Of a DNA stretch of 64,000 nt, positions 43,756 to 55,036 are shown piece after piece (position 1 is the first letter of the stretch; each line of letters starts with the position of its first letter). Position numbers and translations under genes: made by a program. Below the pieces are notes generated by a model. It worked only from the letters and a program-made list of their open reading frames with translations, searched no databases and had not been told where the DNA came from. Origin of the DNA: Triticum aestivum (taxonomy: Eukaryota > Streptophyta > Magnoliopsida > Poales > Poaceae). The stretch covers positions 169,565,703 through 169,629,702 of the forward strand of contig NC_057800.1 of NCBI RefSeq assembly GCF_018294505.1. Reading direction: 5' to 3'.

Positions 43756-46700
43756 TATTACGCCCTCGATGCGGCTATATCTCCCACGTGTCGAAGCACG
43801 ACTTAGAGGCATAACCGCATTGAAAGCAATGTCGCAAGTGAGGTAACCTTCGCAAACAACCCATGTACATAAATAAAGGGGAAAGGTACATAGTTGGCTT
43901 ACACTCGCCACGTCACACAAATACATAAATAAGTCATTACATTCATCCAATTACACTCAAGGTCCGACTACGGAACCAAAAAGAAGAACAACCCCCAAAT
44001 GCGACAAAGTCCCCGATCGCCCCAACTAGGCACCACTGCTGATCATCTGGGAAAGACACGTAGTAACGACGAGAGTCTTCATCGAACTCCCACTTGAGCT
44101 CGGTCATATCATCTGGAGCGGTATCATCGGTCCCTGCATCTGGTTTTGGAAGTAAACTGTGAGTCACGGGGACTCAGCAATCTCATACCCTCGCGATCAA
44201 GACTATTTAAGCTTATAGGTAAGGTAGAGGTATGATGTGGAGCTGCAGCAAGCGACTAGCATATTTGGTGGCTAACATACGCAAATGAGAGCGAGAAGAG
44301 AAGGCAAAGGCACGGTCGAACAACTATGATCAAGAAGTGATCCTAGAACAACCTACGTCAAGCATTACTCCAACACCGTGCTCACTTCCCGGACTCCGCT
44401 GAGAAGAGACCATCACGGTTACACACGCGGTTGATACATTTTAATTAAGTTAAGTTTCATGTTATCTACAACCAGACATTAACAAATTCCCATCTGCCCA
44501 TAACCGCGGGCACAACTTTCAAAAGTTTAAATCCCTGCAGGGGAGTCCCAACTTAGCCCATCACAAGCTCTCACGGTCAAGGAAGGATATTCCTTCTCCC
44601 AAGACATTCCGATCAGACTCGGCATCCCGGTTACAAGACATCCTCGACAATGGTAAAACAAGTCTAGCAACACCGCCCGAATGTGCCGACAAATCCCGAT
44701 AGGAGCTACACATATCTCGTTCTCAGGGCACACTCAGATGAGACTAGCTACGAGTAAAACCAACCCTCAAGTTTCCTCGAGGTGGCCCCGCAGGCAGCTC
44801 AGTCAGACCAACACTCAGAGGAGCACTGGCCCAGGGGGGTTTAATAAAGATGACCCTTGGGCTTCGGAAACCCAAGGGAAAAAGAGGCTAGGTGGCGAAT
44901 GGTAAAACCAAAGTTGGGCATTGCTGGAGGAGTTTTATTCAAAGCGAACTGTCAAGGGGTTCCCATTATAACCCAACCGTGTAAGGAACGCAAAATCCAG
45001 GAACATAACACCGATATGACGGAAACTAGGGCGGCAAGAGTGGAACAAAAGACCAGGCATAAGGCTGAGCCTTCCACCCTTTACCAAGTATATAGGTGCA
45101 TTAAGATAAACAATATAATATGGTGATATCCCAACAATAAACAGTTCCAACAAGGAATGATCTCCAATCTTCACCTGCAACTAGCAATGTTATAAGAGGG
45201 GCTGAGCAAAGCGGTAACATAGCCAAACAACGGTTTGCTAGGACATGGTGGGTTAGAGGTTTGACATGGCAATATGGGAGGCATGATAAGCAAGTGGTAG
45301 GTATCGTAGCATAGGCATAGCAAAAGAGCGAGCATCTAGCAAGCAAAGATAGAAGTGATTTCAAGAGTATGGTCATCTTGCCTGCAAAGTTCTCAGAGTT
45401 GCCTTGATCCTCAAAAGCGTACTCAATGGGCTCCTTGTTCACGTACTCGTCTCCCGGCTCTACCCAAACAAGAACAACAAGCAAAAGGGAACACAATCAA
45501 CCACGTGCAATGCTCAAGCAACATGATGCAAACATGGTATGATATGCGGGATGCGATATGTGATGCCTATGCAAGATTTGCAAAGGAATGATTGAACCTG
45601 GCCTCAACTTGGAAATCCAAGAGTGCCACTAGAAAGAGGATTTGATTTCGTTTGACATCGATATAAAGATCACCGGAATCGGATGCACGGTTTGGAAATG
45701 GCAAGCAAAACAAATATGGCACCGGTCTGCGATAAACAGCAAGTATACTTCTAAATGCATCAAGATAAATAAGCTACTACACTCAAACATGACAACAAAA
45801 TACATGGCAGGGATCCACTCATGATTCTTGACAAAAGATGAACATTGAGCTACGGCTAATTCACTCATTAACAGGCTCAAACAAGCATTACAAAAGTGCA
45901 AAAGATTACTGGTTTCAGACTTAGTGAAATTGATAGCATGTCAGGAATTTATCATCAGGAAGCCACCTTTAGAGCATGAAAACTGCATGCTAAAGGAACA
46001 TATCATGGCAAAGCAAGGCATGGTATGAAGCTACTCTAAACATATAATAAAAGTCTCTTAGTGACCATGAGCCAAAAGGGATCAGAAAATACAATTGCAA
46101 GCATGTGAAGATAGCAAAAACATAAACAGATTCAGACTTACTGAAAAACTGGAGCATGGCAAAAACAGTTAACGAGTAGGCATGTTTATGAGCTAGATGC
46201 ACTCACTATGAGGCATTGCATGACAAACTAAGCATACACCCAGCAAATAGACATGGCATAGAAGCTAGACATGGCAAGAACAACAACATAGCATGCATGG
46301 ATCAACAACAACAAGCTCGTCAAAATCGCTAAACATGTTAACAATCTGCCAGGAACATTTTTTAACAAAAGTAGAGCTTGATTGACTCAAGATAGGGTGC
46401 TCCATAATTTCAAACAAAGACATGGATGGATAGAGCACCACAATATCTACAAAACATCCTTACTGATCATCCTCAAAAGAGTCACGGATCACTAGGAAAC
46501 AATATGAACATATGGCATAAAAACAATAACAGGTCAAGGACTTAGTGAAATTCTAAGTCCCTGAAATCAACATCATTGAGTAAGCTACTTTGCATGCTTG
46601 TGCTATTCACCACAAAGATCAAAAAATACATGGCATACACCTCTGTAAAGATGGCATGGCCTACATCAAAACACATGCAGAGCTCAGGATCATAGCATGC

Positions 46701-47974
46701 ACACATTAATCATGGCAAAAATGACAAAAGTGCATTTGCTGAAACAGATCTGAAATAATCATCACATAGCCCTCTTCCAACAACATTTGGGGCATCAAGA
46801 TGAGCTCAAATAAAAATGATGCAATGAGATTAAATGATGTACTCTTCAAGATGAACATTTTGATATGCTACACGCACGAATCGGAGCCACGATGAGGAAG
46901 TTATGGCATGTGGAAGAATGCAAAAAAATGCTAGGGTTAGGAGGGAAAAAGTCATCCGTCTCGTCCAGATCCAGATCCGGTTGCACGCGAACCGAGGAGA
47001 TCGTCAAAGAACGCTGTAGCCGGCTGGAGCGTCGCCGGAGTGGATCGGGGAAGCCCCACCTGGAGCGGGCTTCGTCGGAGCCGGCGCGACGAGGCGTGGC
47101 GGCGTCGGGCAGCAGGGGTGCGCTCGTCGGAGCGGGGTGGCACCGGCGATGGCGTGCGGTGGTGCGGTGGCGGTGGGGTTCGTCAGCGGATCGAGAGGAG
47201 AGGCGATGGCCTCGGCGGAGGAGAGGCGATGGCCTCGGGCCCAGTCGGCGGCGGGAGGGCCTGCGCTGGGCCTGGCGGGCCCGCGCGGCGGTGGCGAAGT
47301 GGGCGCGCCCGCCACGTGGCGCATCGAGAGTGGGTGGCGGCGGTGCGTCCGGACGGATTGGACGTGTCCGGCCGCGCAGAGGAGCTGGGAGCTAGGTTAG
47401 GGGTGGAGGAGACCCGGAAATTTCGTGGAGGGGTCTATTTATAGAGGTAGGAGGAGCTAGGAGTCTCCAAATTGAGCACGGTTTGCAGCCACGCGATCAT
47501 GATCGAACGCTCTAGATGATGGAGGAGGTTTAGGTGTGTTTTGGGCCAGTTTGGAAGGGTGTTGGGCTGCAACACACACGAGGCCTTTTCGGTCCCTCGG
47601 TTAACCGTTGGAGTATCAAACGAAGTCCAAATGGCACGAAACTTCACAGGCGGTCTACCGGTAGTAAACCAAGGCCGCATGACAAGTCTCGGTCCAATTC
47701 AAAAATGTTTAACACCCGCACACGAATAGAGGTAGAAAGGGACACCGGGTGACATAGGAGCGCCGGAATGCAAAATGGAGAACTGGGAAAATGCTCGGAT
47801 GCATGAGACGAACACGTATGCAAATGCAATGCACATGATGACATGATATGAGATGCATGACAAAGACAAAACACACAGAGACAAAAACTCGACAACGAGG
47901 AAATAACATAACTTAGTGCCGGAAACGGCAAGAGCTGGAGTACATATAAGGTAAATTACATTCGGGGTGTTACA
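43756..47974 (-). repeat. Solo LTR D of a Gypsy element, 4219 bp
   Basis: On the minus strand it starts TGTAACACCCCGAATGTAAT and ends GAGGGCGTAATA (a mutated GGGCGTTACA end). The GTTGC duplication on both sides and uninterrupted continuity of the RNase H frame across it prove a complete insertion unit. No gag, pol, primer site or purine tract lies inside, so it is a solo LTR left by recombination between two LTRs. It has a TATA box near 47440 and a GC-rich transcribed block (46960-47400). Its ends and architecture resemble the LTR at 3458-7446, so both are likely from related Gypsy families. Confidence 0.85.
47435..47446 (-). promoter_or_regulatory. TATA box of solo LTR D
   Basis: On the minus strand CTCTATAAATAG, followed within 30-60 bases by a C/T-rich initiator-like stretch; it lies about 530 bases from the 5' end of the LTR. 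Confidence 0.6.
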
Positions 47975-47979
47975 GTTGC
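47975..47979. repeat. Target-site duplication of solo LTR D, right
   Basis: GTTGC, identical to 43751-43755. Confidence 0.88.
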
Positions 47980-49230
47980 GTATGGCCATTTCACTCGGCG
48001 TCCGTCGCCTAATGGTCTACAGCGACTCAAATTTGGTGGTTAATCAAGTAATGAAGGAGTGGGATGTCAGAAGCCCAACTATGAATGTCTATTGTAATGT
48101 AGTGAGAAAGTTAGAGAAGAAGTTAGAGGGGTTAGAGCTCCATCATATACCCCAACTGAAAAATCAAGCAGCTGATGATTTGGCAAAGATAGGCTCCAAG
48201 CGTGAGCCCATTCCTAGTAATGTGTTCTTGGAGCATCTTCACACGCTGTCTGTCAAAGAGGATACCTTCACGGAGGAGCCCCCACAACCTAAGAGCCCTA
48301 CTGATCCAACTGAAGTTGAAATCCCATCCGTGGTCGACTTGGTCATGGAAGTTTTGGTCGTCATACCCGATTGGACAGTGCCGTACATCGCATATATCCT
48401 CAGGAAAGAGCTCCCAAAAGATGAAGAAGAGGCCTGTCAGATTATCCGTCGATCTAAAGATTTCACAATAATGGGTGGATAGCTTTACAGAGAAAGTGTT
48501 ACCGGAGTTGCTCAGAAGTGCATAACACCGGAAGAAGGTCGAGTGATCCTCAACGACATCCACTCGGGGACCTGTAGTCACCATGCGTCCTCTCGGACCA
48601 TCGTGGCCAAAGCATACCGAGCGGGATTTTATTGGCCACGAGCAAATGAAATGGCAAAAGACATAGTCGACAGATGTGAAGGTTGCAAGTTCTACTCCAA
48701 CATGTCTCACAAGCCCGCATCAACCCTAAAGACCATTCCACTTGTCTGGCCCTTTATGTTTGGGGATTAGATATGTTTGGACCTCTGAGGACTGGCAGAA
48801 GTGGCTTCACCCATGTGCTCGTAGCAGTCGACAAGTTCACCAAATGGATTGAAGCCAAGCCTATCAAAAACCTCGAAGCAAGTACTGCTGTGAGCTTCAT
48901 CAGAGAGTTAACATTCAGATATGGTGTCCCACACAGCATCATCATAGATAATGGGTCAAACTTTGATTCTGATGAGTTTAGAGCCTTTTGCGCTTCCCAA
49001 GGCACTCGAATCGACTATGCTTCAGTCGCCCATCCCCAGTCGAATGGACAAGCCGAAAGAGCAAGCGGATTGATTCTCAAAGGACTGAAACCTCGATTGA
49101 TGCGTGACCTCAAGCATGCAGCGGGCGCCTGGGTTGATGAACTTCCATCAGCGCTTTGGGGATTGAGGACAACTCCTAATCGGTCGACTGGCCGAACTCC
49201 ATTCTTCTTAGTCTATGGGGCTGAAGCTGT
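47980..49230 (+). pseudogene. Element C second RNase H (rest) and integrase, truncated
   Basis: RNase H continues with LMVYSDSNLVVNQVMKEW (third catalytic Asp) and ELHHIPQLKNQAADDLA. A linker (PPQPKSPTDPTEVE) leads to integrase. A stop occurs at 48480. The zinc-finger part has HSGTCSHHASSRT and CEGCKFY. A frameshift near 48765 separates it from the core, where the Asp is in WGLDMFGPL, the second Asp in IIIDNGSNFDSDEF and the Glu in HPQSNGQAERASG. The domain runs to FFLVYGAEAV, where the CACTA element E begins; the integrase C-terminal domain is therefore missing in the window. Confidence 0.9.
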
Positions 49231-49749
49231 CACTACAAAAAAAGACACATCCGTGACATTTTGGGCCGAACGAATTTTTTTCTATCATACATATGACACT
49301 TTTATGATGATAATTGTGACAAAACCCGGTATCATCATAGATGTGGTGGGCTCCTACTTCTATGACAAAAAATCATGACAGAAAATGGGCTTTTCGTCCT
49401 GGGCGGGCCGGAGACGCAGCCGCATGACATTCTTTGGGCCATCCATGACGGAAAAAACCATGGTAGAAGCGAGGGCGAGGAAAATTTCTGGGAGTTCCCG
49501 GTTACGGTGGGAGGTCGGGGGCCGAGCGATACACGTTTCTCTCGTACACGTATGCGTGTGTGTGCGAGGCGTTGGCTCTAACTGAATCCGAGCGAGGCGT
49601 TGGGCTCTAACTGAACCCGAGCGATTGCACTGCAGGCTACGTGTTACTGAACCAGAGCGATCGATTGATGGCTGTTAACTGAACCCAATCGAGCAATTCC
49701 TTCGCCACTGCTGCTAACTGAAGCCGATCGATTGGATGAACAGTGATCG

Positions 49750-49770
49750 TTGCGGGGGGGGGGGGGGGGG
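49750..49770. repeat. Poly(G) run
   Basis: About 18 G residues between CGTTGC and TTGGATGAACAG. Confidence 0.9.
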
Positions 49771-50070
49771 TTGGATGAACAGTGAGCGGTGGCGTTGCCT
49801 CTGGATGAACAGGACCCCGTGGTGTGGTGGAGGGCTAGATGAACAGTAGACGGTGGAGGGGTGCCCGTGGAGGGGTGGTTGAACAGGACCCCATGGTGTG
49901 GATGGCTGGATGAACAGTAGACGGTGGAGGGGTGGTTGAACAGTAGCTGGTGGAGTAGCGCGTGGTGGAGGCTGGATGAACAGGAGCCCGTGGAGGCTGG
50001 AGGAGGTCGACGGTAGCACGTGGAGGCTAGAGGAGGTCGACGGTGGAGATGAACAGTATCCTGTGGAGTC
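49767..50070 (+). repeat. Diverged GATGAACAG repeats
   Basis: The phrases GATGAACAG, GACGGTGGAGGGGTG and GGACCCC(G/A)TGGTGTGG recur about eight times in varied spacing. The region is GC-rich and purine-biased and continues into the 71-bp tandem array. Confidence 0.7.
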
Positions 50071-50303
50071 CCGTTTTGCGGTATGCCACACCCTCCTCAT
50101 GAATAGGACCCCTGTTTCGACCGTAGGAGGTCTGTTCCGTCCGTTTTGCGGTACGCCACACCCCTCCCGATCAAGAGGACCCCCGTTTAGACCGTAGGAG
50201 GTCCGTTTCCTCCGTTTTGCGGTACGCCACACCCCTCCCGATCAACAGGACCCCCGTTTCGACCGTAGGAGGTCCGTTTCCTCCGTTCTATGGTACGCCA
50301 GGC
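50071..50303 (+). repeat. Tandem array, 71-bp period, three units and a partial
   Basis: Units begin CCGTTTTGCGGTACGCCACA at 50071, 50141 and 50212; a partial unit starts at 50283 (CCGTTCTATGGTACGCCA). Units share GGACCCCCGTTT and GACCGTAGGAGGTC. Confidence 0.9.
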
Positions 50304-50388
50304 CTCATTTCCATCGCCTGTTCCGTTCAAGCCCTCCCGATGAACACAACCACGCATCCCGTTCCGACCCAGCCGGTTGGCTCCCACG

Positions 50389-50481
50389 TGTTTCGTTGCC
50401 TCCCGATGAACACGACGCATTCCGTTGCCTCCCCATGAACGCGACGCATTTCGTTGCCTCCCCATGAACACGACGACGACG
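50389..50481 (+). repeat. Short tandem array, about 32-bp period
   Basis: CGTTGCCTCCCGATGAACAC and CGTTGCCTCCCCATGAAC(A/G) with ACGACGCATTTC occur three times in a row; the last unit decays into a CGACGACG run. Confidence 0.8.
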
Positions 50482-50765
50482 CTGTTTCTCCGTTCCGACC
50501 CAGCCATGTACACGAGCCCTGGCCGTACGTATGCGCGAGTAGGCGTTCGAGACCCCGCTCGTATGTACACATACGTGGCCGTATTTTATTTCTTGCACCC
50601 TGGCCGCTGTACGTACGTGTGCATGCTACGTGCGCGCCTCTACTACGGCACGTGCGCGCCTCTACTACGACACGTGCACGCCTCTACATCGACCAGTATG
50701 TACGTACACGTTCGCGACCAGAATGACAACGCTACATACACTTCGACCAGGTGGGTCCCGACTGT

Positions 50766-50904
50766 CAGGCACTTCCTTGCCTGCGAAGATGTAGCTGGTG
50801 GGTCCCAGCAGTCAGGGGGCGAATCGTTTTTTGCCCGGACGCACTTCCTTGCATCCGAAGATGTAGCTGGTGGGTCCCAGTAGTCAGGGGGAAACGTTTT
50901 TTTT
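50766..50904 (+). repeat. Direct duplication, about 70 bp
   Basis: GCACTTCCTTGC.TCCGAAGATG, TAGCTGGTGGGTCCCAG and AGTCAGGGGG occur twice in the same order, at about 50769-50823 and 50839-50893. Confidence 0.8.
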
Positions 50905-52798
50905 CGCGAAATACAGTGGCCCGTCCGGTGGGTCCCAGCTGTCAGATGGAGGAATCATTCTTTTCCGTGTAATAAGGAGGCACTTCCTTGCTACGGCCGT
51001 GGACCCAACTGTCAGCCTCTCCACATACAGTCCACATCTGATGGAAGTCGTACCTTGACCACGTTGACCACGCCGCGCTGAGAGCACCAGGGCGGTGGAC
51101 GACGGCGAGGCCTAGGAAGGGGACGACGGGGAGCCGAGGAAGACGCGGCAGTGGAAGCCTGCGCGGAGAGGAGTACGAGGGTTCACTGGTTCGGCTGCGC
51201 TGTGAGGCTGCCGTTGCCGCAGGGCCTGGCCAGTGGTGGGAATAGTAGGGGGCGGTGAGGCCTCCGCGGCAGCACAGCCGACCACGGGAGGCAGGAGCAT
51301 GCGGCACGACCGGCGCTGCTTTGGGCGGCTGGAGCAAAAGAAGACCAGAGGTTGAAGAAGCACGACGGCCGTTGGATGGACATCGTACGGTCACTGCAGC
51401 TAGAATCGTTTATATTGACTAAGTTGACAAACCCTTGGCACGTCAACTTAGTAGGCCCACAGGTCAGCTTCTGAAACGGTGCGCCCAGATGTCAGGGGGA
51501 GGAATCATTTTTTGGGCGGGTGAAACTAGAATATCCGAGATTGAAGAAGAAGCACGGCATCCGTTGGATGGACATCCAAGGGCCACTGCTACTAGAACCG
51601 TGTGTTGACTATAAGTTGACAAAGCCTTGCATACGCGTCAACTCTATTTTTTTAGGGGACGCATCAACTTAGTAAGGCCAGAAGTGTGTGGCAGAGAACT
51701 TATAGTCCATTTGAGATTTGTAAGAATGTGTAGCCAATTTTTGAATTCTAATGGAATTTACTACAGCCGATTTACAGTTTGTTAAAAGTACAACCCATTT
51801 CAACCAACCATTCAAAACAGAATTCAATAAAATTTCCCACATTTTGATGGGATCCGAAATATTTTTATCCCGAAATTTCTAGTCAGATTAAATACAATTT
51901 CAATATAAATTTATATTACGTAAAAATCCAATGAAATGTTACGGTCGCAACAATTAATGAAATTAAAATTTTCAATATCCAAAAATAATATTTTATAAAG
52001 TAATCACGTGTTTGGTACATTTTTTAATAGTTACTGCCCAATTTTTATAATTACATCCCATTTATTATTTCTTAAAGCCCATTTTCTTGTTAAGCCTAAT
52101 GCATCCCTCCTAGAAAAGATTTGCAGCCCAGCAGGGCGGAGAATAACAACTTGACCTTGCATGGGTATTCCTAAAAAAAGTATAGATGGGATAGCCATTT
52201 TCAGCTTGAAAAAAATTAATATCTGGGCTAGATATCTGGCCTGGGCTAGACGGGCCACAACCCGCCCAGTTAATACCTGCAGCGATGTTTTCGTTGTTGT
52301 TCAGAGGAGAAAAATCAATATCTGGGCTAAACATCGAAAAACTCTCCAGTGCTCACACCTCAAAAACACAAATACCGCTCGAGTTGGTTGGTCCCAGCTG
52401 CCGGCCGCTTCTAGTGCAATTCTCTCGTTTATTGACTAGTACTACATAGTTTGACAATGGTGTGGGACCGTGATGTCAGGAAACCAGGAGGAAGCAAAAT
52501 AAATTATAGTTATATATATGTAAATATAATAAGGAGGCACTTGCGTACGTGAGGCTATGGACCTGGTGGGTCCCCATTGTCATCCTTTCCAAGTAAAGTC
52601 ATCTCCTCGCCCGTGCGTGCTTTCCGCCCGAAACTGTCAGCGCCGCCCTCCCCGCTTTCCCGGTGCAGGCGATTGCTCCGCCTTCAAATGACACAAGTGC
52701 CGTCCGTCCGTCCATCTGCCACCCACATTAATGATATGCGGTTGCCGAGGCGGCTACTCCGGCACCACACATCCGTCCCTCCGCCCGCCCACCATTGC

Positions 52799-52806
52799 TA
52801 TATAAA
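52799..52806 (+). promoter_or_regulatory. TATA box upstream of the ORF at 52925
   Basis: TATATAAA lies 119 bases before the first downstream ATG; the bases between contain no other ATG, so this is a consistent promoter and leader. Confidence 0.5.
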
Positions 52807-52924
52807 CTATTGCGCCGGCCATAGCCGCAGTCATCCGCATCCGTTCCCTTTCTCCTGTCCACACCACTACTGCCCACCACGCTCCAGCGCTCTTCGGGAC
52901 GGGCGGACGACGGACCACAAGGAG

Positions 52925-53509
52925 ATGGCAGCCATTGCTGCCGACCGGCTGGCCGGCAGGCAGCCGGAGGACGACGACGTCCCAATGGAGAACATGGTAG
53001 TCGATGATCCGGCGCCAACCCCGTCCTCCGCGCCATCCTCGCCGGTGCATTGCACCATGACCATCAGCGAGGCCCGTGCCCAATATATGGACAGGGTGAG
53101 GCAGATGCGTGAGGAGCAGTTCCAGGAGGCACATGCCGATGCCGCCTACAACCACCATCTCCTCGAGGAGCACCTGCAGGCGGATGAGCAGATCGCCGCG
53201 CAGCGGGCGGAGCAGGAGGCGCTGCTCGACTCGTACCGCTCCGCCCGCCAGGGCCGCCTCGAGCGCTGGCAGTACCGCATGCAGGTGGCGGAGGCTGCGG
53301 CCGCCTACAAAGAGGCTAGCAAAGAGGGCGATGAAGCGGGCGAGGCGCTGTTTGGCAAGACCGAGGACGAGGCAGAGGACAACGCCAGCTCCGACGAGTC
53401 CCCGCTCCGCTGGCATCAACGAGGCCCTGCTCCGCCGAGGCCCCACGGCGCCAACAACGAGGCAGAGGACACCGCCGGCTCCGCTGAGGCCCCGCCCCAC
53501 CAACAATGA
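52925..53509 (+). CDS. TATA-led ORF of unknown function within the CACTA region
   Basis: A 194-codon frame starts at 52925 in the context GGAGATGGC, a fair plant initiation site and the first ATG after the TATA box. Residues 1-45 are acidic and Pro/Ser-rich (RQPEDDDVPMENMVVDDP). Residues about 46-135 are strongly charged and predicted to form a long helix or coiled coil (RVRQMREEQFQEAHAD, EQIAAQRAEQEALLD). The tail holds repeats of NNEAEDTAGSAEAPP whose DNA continues past the stop in another frame (to 53639), so the repeat number has slipped and shifted the end. The frame is also open upstream to 52577, but that part is Arg/Ser/Pro-rich low-complexity DNA. I recall near-identical predicted proteins in wheat, repeated many times, so it is probably transposon-borne. 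No domain identified. Confidence 0.5.
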   Translation: MAAIAADRLAGRQPEDDDVPMENMVVDDPAPTPSSAPSSPVHCTMTISEARAQYMDRVRQMREEQFQEAHADAAYNHHLLEEHLQADEQIAAQRAEQEALLDSYRSARQGRLERWQYRMQVAEAAAAYKEASKEGDEAGEALFGKTEDEAEDNASSDESPLRWHQRGPAPPRPHGANNEAEDTAGSAEAPPHQQ

Positions 53510-53612
53510 GGCAGAGGACACCGCCGGCTCCGGCGAGGCCCCGCCCTGCCAACAACGAGGCAGAGGACATCGTCGGCTCCGCCGAGGCCCCGCCCCGCTG
53601 CCAACGAGGCCA
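53436..53612 (+). repeat. Minisatellite at the ORF's 3' end
   Basis: Units of about 50 bp with CCAACAACGAGGCAGAGGAC and GCCGGCTCCG(C/G)(T/C)GAGGCCCC occur at least three times; unit length is not always a multiple of three, which moves the frame. Confidence 0.8.
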
Positions 53613-53639
53613 TGCCACACAGAAAACGAGGAAGAGTAG

Positions 53640-54350
53640 AACACGGTAGGTCACCGCCGCTCAGGTCCAAGTAAGTCCACCGCTGCTACCCTCCGGTTGA
53701 AGCCAAGCTAGGCCGGTTGACCATTGACGACCGGTTAGCTTCTTGACGGCGACGTGGAGTCGGAGAGCTGCGCTGGAGAAGAACGCTGCTTCTACTTAAC
53801 TGCTGGTGCAGTTGGCTGACTGACACGTGGGCCCAACAGGCCACATGTCAGTTACGCAACTGCACCTACAGTTAAGTCATTGAAGCTTCTGTTCCGCTCA
53901 GCGGGACATAGGTGGGTAGCTTTGGTCTTGTGGGGAGTAATGTAACCATCCTTCAATTGCTCCTTCTGATGAGAAGATAGACAGGGCTTCTTCATCCTGG
54001 CATAATCGGAACTAGTCACTTCACATACTCCATATTCTTCTTCAGAGGAAGATGATCTTGTTGTGCAAAGACAAGAGGACTACTAAATGCTAGCATCCCT
54101 GTTTGCTCGAAAAAAAGGAAAGGAAATATTTAAAACAGCATAGATGAATCACTTCTCAAGGACAATACCACTTTTTCATGACAGTATCTAAACAGTAGCA
54201 CAACACCAATAGAGATGACAAAGCTCAATCATATGGATGAAATCAGTGGGCGAGTACCGACCTTTGTCAGGAGGCTTATTGTGTAGAGCATACAGATGAA
54301 GCACTTCTCCGGAACCATCTGTTGCTATCTACGGTGATGGCCATGCTTAC
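53640..54350. other. Spacer of element E
   Basis: About 700 bases. Segment 53790-53880 contains inverted copies of AACTGCACCTACAGTTAA and TTAACTGCTGGTGCAGTTG (an imperfect palindrome around CACGTGGGCCCAACAGGCC). Otherwise nothing was recognised. Confidence 0.45.
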
Positions 54351-54655
54351 TATATACTCCTCGATTAGTTTAATGTTTCCAACATCCTCTTGTGTAGTTC
54401 CACTAAAATATATGGTATCTTCAAAGAAGATCCCTGTTTGCACAAGTTGAGATAATTACATATTACATTAAGAGTGGCATCAAATCGGTGGCAAAACAAT
54501 TGCTCGTTCCAGCCATAGCAATAAATTAAGATGCAAAACTATATCATTACTTGTGTCATCACAGTTCCAGTGCTTCATTACAGCACCGGGAGTTGATTTT
54601 TGTTTTTCTTCCGCTTGCTCTTCCCCTTCATCACTTGGTTCAATAACAGACAAGC
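54351..54655 (-). pseudogene. Two exon-like pieces joined by a GT-AG intron, unknown gene
   Basis: On the minus strand, 54655-54551 reads SVIEPSDEGEEQAEEKQ and then AVMKHWNCDDT and ends at a good donor (CACAA, then GTAATG). After 117 bases an acceptor (GTGCAAACAG) opens 54433-54351, which continues the same phase with IFFEDTIYFSGTTQEDVG and IKLIEEYI and ends at a strong donor GTAAGC. The protein-like composition across a splice junction suggests part of a real gene, either of the CACTA element or captured from the host. I do not recognise the family. Diverged duplicates of the TTAGTGGAACTGCACAAGAG piece occur at about 54823-54843 and 54995-55017. Confidence 0.4.
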
Positions 54656-55036
54656 TTCACCTTCAATGTAAGATTTGGCATGTCAATTAGGGAGCACAAG
54701 TATAGTACTAAACTTAATTTTCTAATGGAAGTGGCAAAATACAGGCCAGCAGTTGTGAAATATCCTTATCTTACCTCAATGGGATATTACGGTGCACATA
54801 TAGATTGGAAGTCTTGTCTCCATTTGTGCAGTTCACTAAAATCAAGCAACATTATCATACAAGTAGCACAACATATGAAAGCACAATGCAGAATCATGTG
54901 AAAGAAGGCTAGTACCGACCTCTCATGATGCGGAATTCAAACAACTCACAAGAAGATCTAAACCAAATTCGCCTTAACGGATAGGAAGTAAGATCTCCTC
55001 TTGTGCAGTTCCACTAAGATCAAGCAATCAAGCAAC
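54656..55036 (-). other. Further exon-like fragments, not resolved
   Basis: On the minus strand, pieces resembling the exons at 54351-54655 recur, with GAG before GTCGGTACT as a repeated donor-like end (near 54910 and 54262). I could not build a continuous frame. Confidence 0.3.

Larger units (their letters stand above)
38622..49230 (+). mobile_element. Element C: Tat-type Gypsy retrotransposon, 5' LTR to integrase
   Basis: Order on the plus strand: LTR (38622-39169), primer site, gag, protease, reverse transcriptase and RNase H, a second (archaeal-like) RNase H, integrase. The second RNase H before integrase is the hallmark of the Tat lineage. The element is inserted in element A's reverse transcriptase and is itself interrupted by the solo LTR D (43756-47974) and by the CACTA element E at 49231. 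Its 3' end and 3' LTR were not found. Frameshifts and stops throughout make it inactive. Confidence 0.9.

Noticed and set aside
46865..47444. ORFs of 134-176 codons in the solo LTR
   Set aside because: Low-complexity Arg/Gly/Ala frames in the GC-rich transcribed part of an LTR, open on both strands.
50071..50481. CRISPR-like repeat and spacer pattern
   Set aside because: The 71-bp and 32-bp arrays are head-to-tail tandem repeats whose whole unit is conserved, with no unique spacers and no cas genes, in a plant transposon.
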